Shown here: piece by piece, positions 16,846-24,460 of the stretch
Position numbering within the stretch: position 1 is the stretch's first letter
Layout: each line of letters opens with the position of its first letter
From: Desulfatiglandales bacterium
Lineage (GTDB): Bacteria > Desulfobacterota > DSM-4660 > Desulfatiglandales > HGW-15
Assembly: GCA_030145585.1 (NCBI GenBank)
Contig: JAQYVK010000044.1
Span: 1 to 37,098 of the forward strand
Direction: 5' to 3'
Length of the DNA: 37,098 nt
Made by a program: the position numbers and the translations under genes
The notes under the pieces: generated by a model
Told to the model about the DNA's origin: nothing
The model's input: only the letters and a program-made list of their open reading frames with translations
Databases searched by the model: none

Positions 16846-18384
16846 ATGACAGGAGAAAAAAAAGGCAAAGTCTACTTGGTAGGTGCAGGGCCTGGAGATC
16901 CGGGTTTGCTCACAATCAAGGCGAAGGCTTGTATTGAAAACGCGGACGTCGTTGTTTACGACTACCTGGCAAACCGGGTCTTCCTTGACTATGCGGGCAA
17001 GAAAGCGGAATTGATATATGTAGGTAAAAAAGGCGGCTCTCATACCATGAGCCAGCAAGACATCAACAGGCTGATCGTAGAAAAGGCCAACAAGGGCCTC
17101 AGCGTAGCCAGACTCAAGGGAGGGGATCCATTTATCTTTGGACGGGGTGGCGAAGAGGCCCAGGAATTGATAAAGGCGGGTGTCTCATTTGAGGTCATAC
17201 CGGGAATTACTTCTGCTATAGCCGTGCCCGCTTATGCTGGGATTCCTTTGACCCATCGAGACCACACATCCACGGTTGCCTTTATCACCGGCCATGAAGA
17301 TCCCACAAAGGAAAGATCAGACATTGCATGGGACAAGCTTGCAACGGGAGTAGGCACCCTGGTTTTTCTGATGGGTGTAGGAAACTTGCCCAAGATCTCT
17401 AAGCGTCTCATGGAATATGGCCGTTCTCCTGAGACGCCTATAGCCATCATCCACCGTGGGACCGTGTCAGCGCAGAAAACCCTTGTCGGATGCCTTGGGG
17501 ATATTGCCCAAAGGATTGAGAAAGAACCTGTGAAAGCGCCTTCCATCATTGTGGTGGGTGACGTTGTTAACCTCCGGAAAGACCTCAATTGGTTTGAAAA
17601 AAGGCCCCTTCTTGGTAAAAAAATTGTCGTAACACGGGCCAGGGCGCAGGCGAGTGGCTTTTTGGCACAGTTGTCCGAATTGGGGGCTGAGTGCATAGAG
17701 TTCCCAACCATCGAGATCATTCCTCCCAGCACGTGGGAGGACATGGATCAAGGGATTCAATCCCTCGATAGTTATCAGTGGTTGTTGTTTACCAGCGTGA
17801 ACGGAGTTGAATTCTTTTTTAAGAGATTAGAGGCCCTCGGAAAAGATGTTCGTGATCTGAAAGGGATTTTGATTGGGGCCATAGGGCCGAAAACGGCCCA
17901 GGCAATTCGGGACAAGGGCATAAGGCCGGATTTGGTCCCGGATGAGTACAGGGCGGAGGCAGTCGTAGAGGCCTTCAAGAAAAATGATCAAAAAGGTGTA
18001 CGGGTCTTACTGCCCAGGGCGGCTGAGGCAAGAGAGGTGCTTCCTAAGGAACTGGAGAAGATGGGTGCCGTGGTCGATGTAGTGGAGGCCTACAGAACCG
18101 TGAAACCGGACGGGGAGAAGGATCGTTTGGTGGAGATGCTTGAGAAAAGGGAGATCCACATGGTCACCTTCACCAGCTCATCCACGGTCAGTAATTTTAT
18201 AGAGATGTTTGATGCGCAAGGTGGGCAATTACAAGGGTGGATGGGCGAGGTGGCGGTCGCTTGTATCGGACCCATTACGGCCAAGACCGCCGAAGAAAAA
18301 GGGCTGTCGGTCAGCCTTGTCCCATCGGAGTATACTATCGAGGCCCTTACAGAGGAGATTGTGAAATACTATACTCCTCGTTAA
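16846..18384 (+). CDS. cobA-hemD: Fused uroporphyrinogen-III C-methyltransferase / uroporphyrinogen-III synthase
   Basis: 512 residues. The first ~245 are a SAM-dependent SUMT: VYLVGAGPGDPGLLTIKA, VARLKGGDPFIFGRGGEEA, VIPGITSAIAVPAYAGIPLTHR. The second half from about 255 (LLGKKIVVTRARAQASGFLAQL) is a HemD domain with the typical TSVNGVEFFF and TFTSSSTVSNF segments. One polypeptide thus closes the tetrapyrrole ring to uroporphyrinogen III and methylates it twice to precorrin-2, directing flux from hemC to siroheme, cobalamin or alternative heme. Such fusions are known in anaerobes. The domain order follows methyltransferase then synthase, while the biochemical order is the reverse. Confidence 0.96.
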   Translation: MTGEKKGKVYLVGAGPGDPGLLTIKAKACIENADVVVYDYLANRVFLDYAGKKAELIYVGKKGGSHTMSQQDINRLIVEKANKGLSVARLKGGDPFIFGRGGEEAQELIKAGVSFEVIPGITSAIAVPAYAGIPLTHRDHTSTVAFITGHEDPTKERSDIAWDKLATGVGTLVFLMGVGNLPKISKRLMEYGRSPETPIAIIHRGTVSAQKTLVGCLGDIAQRIEKEPVKAPSIIVVGDVVNLRKDLNWFEKRPLLGKKIVVTRARAQASGFLAQLSELGAECIEFPTIEIIPPSTWEDMDQGIQSLDSYQWLLFTSVNGVEFFFKRLEALGKDVRDLKGILIGAIGPKTAQAIRDKGIRPDLVPDEYRAEAVVEAFKKNDQKGVRVLLPRAAEAREVLPKELEKMGAVVDVVEAYRTVKPDGEKDRLVEMLEKREIHMVTFTSSSTVSNFIEMFDAQGGQLQGWMGEVAVACIGPITAKTAEEKGLSVSLVPSEYTIEALTEEIVKYYTPR

Positions 18385-18502
18385 AAAATTTGACTTGTCC
18401 CTTAGAGTCGCCTCTTCGCCCCAGACCGGGGTTGCTTTCTATTCAATTATTTATCAGTCCAGTAAAAAAAAGGGGGCCTGTTCGACATGGTCCCTTGGGC
18501 CG

Positions 18503-18533
18503 GCTGTTCGCGCCGCTCCGCGGCGTAAACAGC
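18503..18533 (+). promoter_or_regulatory. Strong hairpin just before the ribosome site of the CoA-transferase gene
   Basis: GCTGTT (18503-18508) pairs with AACAGC (18528-18533), and CGCCGC (18511-18516) with GCGGCG (18520-18525) around a TCC loop. The hairpin ends three bases before TAGGAGGG, the ribosome site of the gene starting at 18549. There is no U tract, so it is not a normal terminator. It could affect translation or mark an RNA processing site; the role is inferred from position only. Confidence 0.6.
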
Positions 18534-18548
18534 TTAGGAGGGATAGCT

Positions 18549-19709
18549 ATGAGACCGTTGACTGGTATTAAAGTCATTGAGATGGCGGGTCTAGCCCCCG
18601 CGCCCTATTGCGGGATGATCCTTGCGGATTTCGGGGCGGATGTCGTGGTCGTAGATAGGCTGTCAAAAGGGAGCCAGGAAACTCCTTTTTTCATGTCCAA
18701 GGACCCGTTTGACCGTGGAAAGAGATCCATCCGAATTGACCTGAAAACTGAAGAGGGCATCGCCATGGTGAAGCGGCAGATTGTCTCTTCCGATGTCCTG
18801 CTGGAGCCTTATAGACCCGAAGTCATGGAAAAACTAGGGATCGGTCCGGACGATGCCCTGAAATTAAATCCCAAATTGATTTATGCACGCCTTACCGGCT
18901 GGGGACAAAGTGGGCCTTATGCCGGAATGGCAGGGCATGATATCAATTATCTCGCACTGTCAGGGGTCCTTTCCCTTTGTAGGCTTAAAGGGGAAAAGCC
19001 CCATCCACCCTGTAATCTTCTGGGAGACTTTGCCGGCGGCGGGATGCTGTGTGCACTCGGTATTACTTTAGCCCTGTTCGAGAGGACCCATTCGGGCAAG
19101 GGCCAGGTCGTGGATGCCGCCATGGTGGATGGCGCATCGAGCTTTTTGACCTATATTTATGGGCTGCTTGCCCACAATTTCATGACCCTGGATATCGGTT
19201 CAAATATCTTAGACGGCGCTGCACCCTATTACCAAACCTATGAAACAGCTGATCAAAAATATATGGCTGTCGGTGCCATCGAGGGACGGTTTTATGAGCA
19301 GTTTGTCCTGGGGCTTCGATTGGATCCAACGTCGCTTCCTGATCAGAACGAAGAGGAACAATGGCCTAAAATGCAGGCCCAATTTGCCGAAATATTCCGA
19401 AAAAAAACGAGGGATGAATGGTCCTCTACTTTTAAAGGAAAAGATGCTTGCGTTTCACCTGTACTCGATTTGGATGAGGTGGATCAGGATCCTCATTTCA
19501 TTGAGAGAAGAAGCTTCATAAATCTCAAAGGCATTCTGCAACCTGCTGCGGCCCCGAGGCTCACCAGAACGCCCGGAAGGTCTGATACGCCGGGGAGTCC
19601 AAGGGGTTCAGAGACAAGAAAAGTCCTCGAAGATCTCGGTTATTCTTCCGAAGAGATCTCGACCCTGCTTGAAAAGGGTATCGTCGAAGCTTCATCGGAA
19701 AATGGGTGA
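18549..19709 (+). CDS. Family III CoA transferase (CaiB/BaiF), alpha-methylacyl-CoA racemase-like
   Basis: 386 residues starting at the ATG at 18549 behind GGAGGG; the frame extends open upstream to 18237 but that part lies inside cobA-hemD. It begins with the family signature LTGIKVIEMAGLAPAPYCGMILADFGADVV. The pair H130 (AGMAGHDINYLALSG) and D160 (NLLGDFAGGGML) corresponds to the acid/base His and Asp of alpha-methylacyl-CoA racemases, and GHDINYLALSG is characteristic of that subgroup. It probably epimerises 2-methylacyl-CoA esters, as in branched-chain acid degradation; CoA transfer is the alternative. It is 164 bp after cobA-hemD and functionally unrelated to it. Confidence 0.88.
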   Translation: MRPLTGIKVIEMAGLAPAPYCGMILADFGADVVVVDRLSKGSQETPFFMSKDPFDRGKRSIRIDLKTEEGIAMVKRQIVSSDVLLEPYRPEVMEKLGIGPDDALKLNPKLIYARLTGWGQSGPYAGMAGHDINYLALSGVLSLCRLKGEKPHPPCNLLGDFAGGGMLCALGITLALFERTHSGKGQVVDAAMVDGASSFLTYIYGLLAHNFMTLDIGSNILDGAAPYYQTYETADQKYMAVGAIEGRFYEQFVLGLRLDPTSLPDQNEEEQWPKMQAQFAEIFRKKTRDEWSSTFKGKDACVSPVLDLDEVDQDPHFIERRSFINLKGILQPAAAPRLTRTPGRSDTPGSPRGSETRKVLEDLGYSSEEISTLLEKGIVEASSENG

Positions 19710-19746
19710 CATGAAGAAACTATATGGCTGTTTTCATAAACATGTA

Positions 19747-19945
19747 CCGATTGGAAGGAGTGTGGGACAGTCTAAAATCCCCCCTGGCCCACCTTTTTGA
19801 AAAGGGGGGAAAGTTTACCCTCCAGCATCGCTCGTTTCGGCCATAGGTGGTTGATACTACCACAGGTCTTCATAAGTCCCCCCTTTGACAAAGGGGGACA
19901 GGGGGATTTATTAAAAAGGAAAATAGAAACATATTTCTGACAATT
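19747..19945. repeat. 199-bp intergenic repeat, copy A (inverted copy at 34545-34744)
   Basis: Begins CCGATTGGAAGGAGTGT, has AAATCCCCCCTGGCCCA near the left and GGGGGACAGGGGGATTT near the right, and ends in ACATATTTCTGACAATT. The reverse complement of 34545-34744 gives the same order of blocks, including the CTTCATAAGT and CTTTGACAAAGGGGGA segments. The element has no coding capacity and lies directly after the CoA-transferase gene. Confidence 0.8.
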
Positions 19946-19990
19946 ACTCTAAGTGGACGAACAAAGGGGAATTTAGAAGTGATAAGCCAA

Positions 19991-20026
19991 ATAAAAAGGG
20001 CACCCTATCAGTGGATAGGTTGCCCT
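19991..20026 (-). terminator. Rho-independent terminator after the cold shock gene
   Basis: On the minus strand AGGGCAACCTATC pairs with GATAGGGTGCCCT around a CACT loop and is followed by TTTTTAT. It lies about 22 bp after the cold shock stop codon and ends the minus-strand IHF/cold-shock unit. Confidence 0.85.
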
Positions 20027-20047
20027 TAGTGATTTGTTTGTTGTGAA

Positions 20048-20248
20048 CTAAACAGCATTCACATTTTTTGCTACAGGCCCTCGCTCGTTTTCCTCCACAT
20101 CGAAACTTACTCGCTGGCCATCTGGGAGGGTCTTGAATCCCGGTGTGTTGATAGAAGAGTAGTGGACAAATACATCCCGACCGTCGTCCTGTTCGATGAA
20201 ACCATAGCCCTTCTTCTCACTAAATCATTTTACAATTCCCTCCGCCAA
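20048..20248 (-). pseudogene. Cold shock protein gene with one in-frame UGA at the conserved tryptophan
   Basis: Starting from TTG (20248) with AAGGAGG upstream, the frame reads L-AEGIVK[16 protein letters not shown], then VFVHYSSI, then [17 protein letters not shown]. This is a complete CspA-type protein of 66 codons with both RNA-binding motifs (KGYGFI and VFVHY). The only defect is codon 8, TGA (20225-20227), where family members have TGG for the conserved Trp of VKWF. A single G-to-A change explains it. The gene keeps its ribosome site and terminator. Either it is a fresh pseudogene, or the base is an assembly or sequencing error; translational readthrough is less likely. Other genes here use TGA as a normal stop. 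It lies 73 bp downstream of the IHF/HU gene. Confidence 0.85.
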
Positions 20249-20321
20249 GACACTGACCTCCTTTTTGAAAGTTGTTCAAAAAGTTCATTAGGAAAGGATG
20301 AAAACGGACTCTATTTAGTAT

Positions 20322-20609
20322 TCAACCCTCTCCATTCACTTTGTCTCTTAGCACAGGTGAGCACTTGAAAGTAACAATTCTCTTTGAACCCAGCATCAAA
20401 TCTTCACCGGTCGCAGGGTTTCTCCCTCTTCTCGCACTCTTGCTTTTAACACAAAATTTCCCAAACCTGCTAATGAGGACGTCTTCGCCAAGTTCCAGTT
20501 TCATTTTCATGGTTTCCAAAAGAGATTCAACCAGTTTGACGGATTTCGATTTGGGGAGTCCAAGTTTTTTGTGGATAGAGGTCATGAGATGGTCTTTGGT
20601 AAGGGCCAT
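20322..20609 (-). CDS. HU/IHF-family DNA-binding protein (IHF alpha-like)
   Basis: 95 residues. It has the bacterial histone-like fold: N-terminal helices MALTKDHLMTSIHKKLGLPK..., then ISRFGKFCVKSKSARRGRNPATGEDL, in which GRNPATGE is the DNA-minor-groove-inserting arm tip with the intercalating Pro. The extended C-terminus and helix sequence (LVESLLETMKMKLELGEDVLISRFG) resemble IHF alpha more than HU. It bends DNA and supports chromosome compaction and sigma-54 transcription. AGGAG lies about nine nt before the ATG. The cold shock gene follows on the same strand. One Cys in the beta region is unusual but not disqualifying. Confidence 0.92.
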   Translation of the reverse strand: MALTKDHLMTSIHKKLGLPKSKSVKLVESLLETMKMKLELGEDVLISRFGKFCVKSKSARRGRNPATGEDLMLGSKRIVTFKCSPVLRDKVNGEG

Positions 20610-21330
20610 AGATTTTTACTCCTATTGGAAAAAGTTCTTGATTACTTGAGACGGTCCACAATGACGAGGATCTCTGGGAGAAATCCCTTTCGGGTTTTTA
20701 TTCGTCTTCACCAGACTACCGCAGGGAGCATCATTTTGTCAACGAATCATAGCAGTTATAGAATTGATAGGCAAGTCTTAGGGATCATTTTATTTATAAA
20801 AAACATAGGGAATAATTCGGCTTTCAGGTGCGAATAAAGATGATCATATTTTAGGTAAAAAAAGTTAAAATATGTTTAATATTGTAAGTCGAAAATGAGG
20901 TCAATTTTCAACAGATATAGTTAAAAAAGGTACAAATCTTTTCTGCGAATAAAACTTGCCATATTGAATATTGGCCAATAGAGATTAAATTGAATCAAGG
21001 GGCTTCGCCCCAATTGGAATAGTGGAATACTGAAGTGTTGGAATAATGGGTCTAGGTTAATTGCGGGAATGGTTTATTGGGAAAATGATATTGAAAAAGC
21101 CTGAAATAGTTGAAATGTTTCCTGCCAAACTTTCTCAATAAAAGTATCTTTACATCATTCCATTATTCCACCATTCCATTATTCCATGAATAAGGCCATA
21201 ACACAAAAACCAAATAAGTATATTTAATTTCAATAAATTATAGAAATTCCGAGAAGTGCAATTATGTAGCCCCAGTTTACAAAATGTTTTTCAGTGGATA
21301 GGGGGCCAAAAAAAGACAAAGGAGGCCATT
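20610..21330. other. Gene-free, AT-rich 720-bp region
   Basis: I see no supported coding region. The stretch around 20780-20960 is very AT-rich. The promoter of the IHF/HU gene should lie at the left end and that of the small HTH gene at the right end. The GGAATAATGG-type repeat at 21014-21187 occupies the middle. Confidence 0.6.
21014..21187. repeat. GGAATAATGG-type foldback repeat
   Basis: The left arm TTGGAATAGTGGAATACTGA ... TTGGAATAATGG (21014-21049) is answered by CATTCCATTATTCCACCATT ... CCATTATTCCATG (21156-21187). Within the right arm the unit CATTCCATTATTCCAC is repeated in tandem. The loop of about 105 bp is AT-rich and non-coding. Confidence 0.6.
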
Positions 21331-21501
21331 ATGTCTGAGATTATGACAACAAGGGAAATTGCAAAGTATTTAAAATTGCACGAAATTACTGTTTGTAAAT
21401 ATGCGGCAGAAGGCAAAATTCCATCTGTGAGGATCGGCCGGGTATGGCGATTTGACAAAGAAACGATCGATAAATGGATTAGTGGAGGAAACAGAAAATA
21501 A
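21331..21501 (+). CDS. Small excisionase-like (MerR/AlpA-type) HTH protein
   Basis: 56 residues from the ATG at 21331, with AAAGGAGG eight nt upstream; the longer TTG/ATG-like reading to 21256 has no support. The sequence MTTREIAKYLKLHEITVCKYAAEGKIPSVRIGRVWRFDKETIDKWI is the classic winged-HTH 'excisionase family' pattern (HTH_17), which binds DNA as a small regulator or recombination directionality factor. No integrase gene is nearby, so a stand-alone regulator is more likely than a phage excisionase. It is followed by 300 bp of non-coding DNA before the DnaJ-domain gene. Confidence 0.88.
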   Translation: MSEIMTTREIAKYLKLHEITVCKYAAEGKIPSVRIGRVWRFDKETIDKWISGGNRK

Positions 21502-21801
21502 CCTCAACTCTTCCTTGCTCTCAATTGGAACATGACAAACTCCAGCTAACCATCAATGCTTTAAAGTCTCCCACCATCTCCTGCTCTGGCGAAGAATCCA
21601 TAGCTTAAGCTGTTCGTGAGGGCACCCAACCCTCCTTCACTTGATATTACCCTAATCGATCGTAAACAAAAGGGAGAAGACGCCTTGGATCTGGGGTGTC
21701 CTCGACTTTCGCTCAATTAGGGTGTTAAAGTCGGTTTTTGGGAGGAGTGCCTTGCCAGGAGGCCCGGAATCTCCTATAAATTGGTTGAGGAAAAAACAAA
21801 C

Positions 21802-22272
21802 ATGGACATTCAAAGAGCTCTTAAAATCCTTGAGATAGATCGGACGGCATCGATAGATGATGTTAACCAAGCCTATAAAGATATCGTCAGCGTCTGGCAT
21901 CCGGATCGGTTCACCCATAATCCCAGACTCAAACGAAAAGCGGAGGAAAAAATTAAAGACGTTAACATTGCTTATGAAACCTTGAAATCATTCTATGCCC
22001 AAAAGCAGAGGCAGGATGAAGGAGAAAAAGGCTCTCCGTTTGACACGGATGCCGATGTTGGAGGGGCAACCGATACAACCACAGCGAATAAGGAGGGATT
22101 CAATAGAACGCGAACAACGGATGAAACGAGGGATAGAACTGAAGCTGCCTTCGAAATAGGCACACAAGTTGTCTTGACAGCCTGGTCCTTCCTCTCCTCA
22201 AAACTCCGCCGAGTGGTTGACAAGCAAGTCATCACTGGTGAAGAGGAACAGCAGAGGAAGGGAAAAAGATAG
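21802..22272 (+). CDS. DnaJ-domain protein
   Basis: 156 residues from ATG 21802; a TTG at 21781 is an alternative start. The N-terminal J domain includes LKILEIDRTASIDDVNQAYKDIVSVWHPDRF, with HPD at 33-35, the DnaK-stimulating tripeptide, and helix IV NIAYETLKSF. The remaining ~85 residues are low complexity (Gly, Asp, Thr-rich) with a weakly hydrophobic segment VVLTAWSFLSSKLRRVV. No zinc-finger or C-terminal substrate domain is visible, so it is a type III J protein that would recruit Hsp70 to a specific client. The next gene is on the opposite strand, with only about 10 bp between stop codons. Confidence 0.9.
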   Translation: MDIQRALKILEIDRTASIDDVNQAYKDIVSVWHPDRFTHNPRLKRKAEEKIKDVNIAYETLKSFYAQKQRQDEGEKGSPFDTDADVGGATDTTTANKEGFNRTRTTDETRDRTEAAFEIGTQVVLTAWSFLSSKLRRVVDKQVITGEEEQQRKGKR

Positions 22273-22282
22273 TGAAAGAGAC

Positions 22283-22813
22283 CTACCGTTTGGGGAAAGG
22301 CAAAACTTCTTGGTAGCTCGTACCTTCACTTTGATAATGATTCCAATAAACTTGATATCCTGACCAGATCAAACCCGCCAACCAAAAGAGAAATAAGAAC
22401 AACGTGGCGAACAGGAAAATTTTTTTGGGCCGATACCTATGGTATTTCGGCTTAACTTTTTTAGAAAAGGTTTGCATTACAGCATAGGGTTGGAGTTCTT
22501 CCGGCAGAGCAGATTCCAACCTACTACAGGACTCATCGAACATTTCTGTATATAGGTCAAATACGCTGCCTGCGCGGTATAGGAGTAGGGAGCAAATGGC
22601 CCCGACGAGACCTATAAAAGACATCGAAAAATAACCAAAAGATCTAAAGAGTAGCCCCATGCTGATCAGCAGGATGCCGGTTAAGCTCAATTGTACCAGG
22701 AAGGCCCCCCAAAACAATTGGGTGTATAGGATGGATTCATTTCTTAGGCAGGAGATTAAGGAAACCAAAGCGCCTAATTCAAATTTTTCACCTTGTGCGT
22801 GTTTATCACCCAT
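22283..22813 (-). CDS. Small multi-pass membrane protein, RipA-like at best
   Basis: 176 residues from the ATG at 22813, with AAAGGGGGG upstream; an ATG at 22840 is in frame but less well placed. Hydrophobic segments near residues 33-54, 60-80 and 133-152 predict about three membrane helices. A central soluble region contains the segment YRAGSVFDLYTEMFDESCSRLESALPEE. The arrangement recalls the RipA-type octameric membrane proteins, but I would not assign that family firmly. It converges with the DnaJ-domain gene. Confidence 0.7.
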   Translation of the reverse strand: MGDKHAQGEKFELGALVSLISCLRNESILYTQLFWGAFLVQLSLTGILLISMGLLFRSFGYFSMSFIGLVGAICSLLLYRAGSVFDLYTEMFDESCSRLESALPEELQPYAVMQTFSKKVKPKYHRYRPKKIFLFATLFLFLFWLAGLIWSGYQVYWNHYQSEGTSYQEVLPFPKR

Positions 22814-22990
22814 GGCCCCCCCTTTCCAGACCTGCATCATCAGTGTTTTTTAAAATGGCTGTCAAATCGGTTTCCAAGAATGGTTTCCATTCCACTACCA
22901 AAGAAGGATAATGAATGAGCGCTTTTAAAGGGTATCCTACAGGCTAAATCAGAGTCAATTGGCTATGACATGAACGATGATACCAGGTCT

Positions 22991-23171
22991 TTAAATTCGA
23001 AATCAGAATATCGAAATCCGAAACAAATTCAAAGCAATAATGTTCCAATGTTAGAAATAAACACACCAAGTTGCATTCTCGAAACCGAATGTCGCACAAT
23101 ACAGTTTCGGTCATTTGGATTTTTGTCATTTGATATTGTTTCGAATTTCGGATTTCGATATTCGAATTTTT
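22991..23171. repeat. AAATCCGAA-type foldback repeat, copy 1
   Basis: The left arm contains AATATCGAAATCCGAAA (about 23007-23023) and the right arm (23138-23171) its exact reverse complement, TTTCGGATTTCGATATT. The inner segment TCATTTGGATTTTTGTCATT before the right arm matches, in opposite orientation, the left inner segment of the copy at 25073-25231. No coding capacity. Confidence 0.75.
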
Positions 23172-23251
23172 CTATTCTTTAGCGTGATGACCCCCACGCC
23201 CCCATGGGGTGTTGCTTCCAAGTCGGGTCTCTGGGCGTGGAATGTTTCTTT

Positions 23252-23482
23252 TCAGGGTTTGTCTGCGGATGGGGTTTCAGGTGTTTCTTTTCTTTGACTC
23301 TCAATTTCTTTGGCGATGAAATAGACATTCCTTGCGATTTCATCTAAATCTTCGCTCATATCAATCAGGATATTTCGAATCTTAAAAACAGAAAAGGGCA
23401 ATAAAAACATCAATACGATCAGGGTCATTAAAAAAAGAATACCGACCAGGAGCAACCAAGTCGACCAGTCTATGCCGAACAT
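23252..23482 (-). CDS. Small membrane protein of unknown function
   Basis: 76 residues. A ribosome site AAGGAGG precedes the ATG. One or two hydrophobic segments (WSTWLLLVGILFLMTLIVLMFLLPF, about 7-31) are followed by a charged helical tail (DMSEDLDEIARNVYFIAKEIESQ) with a Lys/Pro-rich end. The shape suits a small inner-membrane subunit or accessory. No family recognised. It overlaps the possible ORF at 23382-23663 in another frame. Confidence 0.7.
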   Translation of the reverse strand: MFGIDWSTWLLLVGILFLMTLIVLMFLLPFSVFKIRNILIDMSEDLDEIARNVYFIAKEIESQRKETPETPSADKP

Positions 23483-23663
23483 CTTCTTTTACCTCCTTTG
23501 TGCGTGAAGAAGCCTCATACACCAAATCCCAACTCACCACCCGTCTCTGCGGCGGGTTGACCATTCTGTCTCGTATATAGCGCGAGAGGTCATTATCGTG
23601 AAATGAAGCAAGATTTTTCACCACAGGGGCCTTCGCCGGTCCTGTTTCTTCACTTGTCTCCAC
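23382..23663 (-). CDS. Doubtful 93-residue ORF overlapping two neighbours
   Basis: A GTG-started frame that overlaps the upstream gene by 14 bp and the small membrane protein gene by about 100 bp. The N-terminal ~60 residues (SFHDNDLSRYIRDRMVNPPQRRVVSWDLVYEA) look like ordinary protein, but the end (FFNDPDRIDVFIALFCF) lies in the membrane gene's antiphase and looks like chance reading. There is no ribosome site. It may be a truncated or frameshifted remnant, or not a gene. Confidence 0.25.
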   Translation of the reverse strand: METSEETGPAKAPVVKNLASFHDNDLSRYIRDRMVNPPQRRVVSWDLVYEASSRTKEVKEDVRHRLVDLVAPGRYSFFNDPDRIDVFIALFCF

Positions 23664-24024
23664 TTCTCGTCAAGATACGAGGCAGCTTCCAAAAAGACTG
23701 TCTCAATTTGGATTCCTCCTCCGGTTCAGGAGAAATACCGGCGTCTTCATGAGGGTCGTCTGGGGACTCCGACGAGACAATAGTGTCAATGGGCACATCT
23801 TTTATTTTGCCCAGACAATCCTTTATGGCTGCGCCTTTCGTGTCCCCTACACCAAAGTATTTTTTGTCTGCTTCCTCAAACAAGAGATTAGGGACCGCCA
23901 CAAACTTATGCGCTGGCTCTCCAAGCAGTGCTTCATAAAGATCTATGAAGAGATTTCCTTCTTTCCGAAATATTTTGAATTTATGGATCCTGGCAAATAT
24001 TTCTCCCTCGTTGATGATGGGCAT
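23650..24024 (-). CDS. Hypothetical protein, 124 residues
   Basis: The ATG at 24024 has AAAGGA seven nt upstream. The protein begins MPIINEGEIFARIHKFKIFRKEGNLFIDLYEALLGEPAHKFVAVPNLLF and has an acidic C-terminal stretch (SSESPDDPHEDAGISPEPEEESK). No signal peptide, membrane helix or known motif is evident. It is the first of three small minus-strand genes that may be cotranscribed with the small membrane protein. Function unknown. Confidence 0.6.
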   Translation of the reverse strand: MPIINEGEIFARIHKFKIFRKEGNLFIDLYEALLGEPAHKFVAVPNLLFEEADKKYFGVGDTKGAAIKDCLGKIKDVPIDTIVSSESPDDPHEDAGISPEPEEESKLRQSFWKLPRILTRSGDK

Positions 24025-24460
24025 AATGAATCCTTTTGTTTTGAGTTGATTTACTTTCCTTCGCCAGAATACCCCGCCTGTGAGCGCGGGGAGTCATTAA
24101 TTTTGCAACCCTCCATTCGCAGGTCAGAGACGAAGGAGAAACGCTTATTCTTTCATAATTTATTTTCGGAAAAACCTCAATAAATATTCTCAAACATTCA
24201 TAAAGTTACATCGGAAGGCGTGGATTAGGACGATTCCTATTGAAATGGGTTGTATAAAGCCCCCATTGTGTGTAATAAAAATTATAAAGGTTTAGTAAAT
24301 AATCTAATTGTCGTATAAATAAAACGATATACTTGTAAGTTAAAAAGACTAAAATCATTAACTAACAGAGAAAAATTACCCTCATATGATAAACCTTTTA
24401 TTTTGAGCCCATATTATCATAAGCGTAATAAGAAGATCTACCTGCTTGAGGCGGAATAGT
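24025..24460. other. Gene-free, AT-rich 436-bp region with a REP-like hairpin
   Basis: Contains the REP-like motif at 24052-24103 and a very AT-rich stretch (24200-24420) that should hold the promoters of the two divergent flanking genes. I found no clear promoter pair and no coding region. Confidence 0.55.
24052..24103. repeat. REP-like hairpin motif
   Basis: The core CCCCGC-CTGTGA-GCGCGGGG (about 24071-24090) lies between CTTCGCCAGAATA on the left and AGTCATTAATTTT on the right. GC-rich hairpins with such short conserved flanks resemble REP sequences associated with IS200/IS605-type (Y1) transposases. No transposase gene is in the window. Confidence 0.45.

Noticed and set aside
18237-18548. 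N-terminal extension of the CoA-transferase frame into cobA-hemD
   Set aside because: The extension overlaps coding sequence of cobA-hemD and is unlike any CaiB/BaiF protein; GGAGGG and the family start support the ATG at 18549.
20225-20227. Recoded UGA as selenocysteine or tryptophan in the cold shock gene
   Set aside because: Cold shock proteins do not use selenocysteine there, no SECIS-like structure is evident, and other genes in the window stop at TGA. A mutation or error is simpler.
21331-21501. Prophage excisionase
   Set aside because: Only a stand-alone excisionase-like HTH is present; no integrase, attachment sites or phage genes are nearby.
23749-24183. 144-residue plus-strand frame opposite the hypothetical gene
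   Set aside because: No ribosome site, no recognisable pattern, and it runs through the REP-like hairpin.
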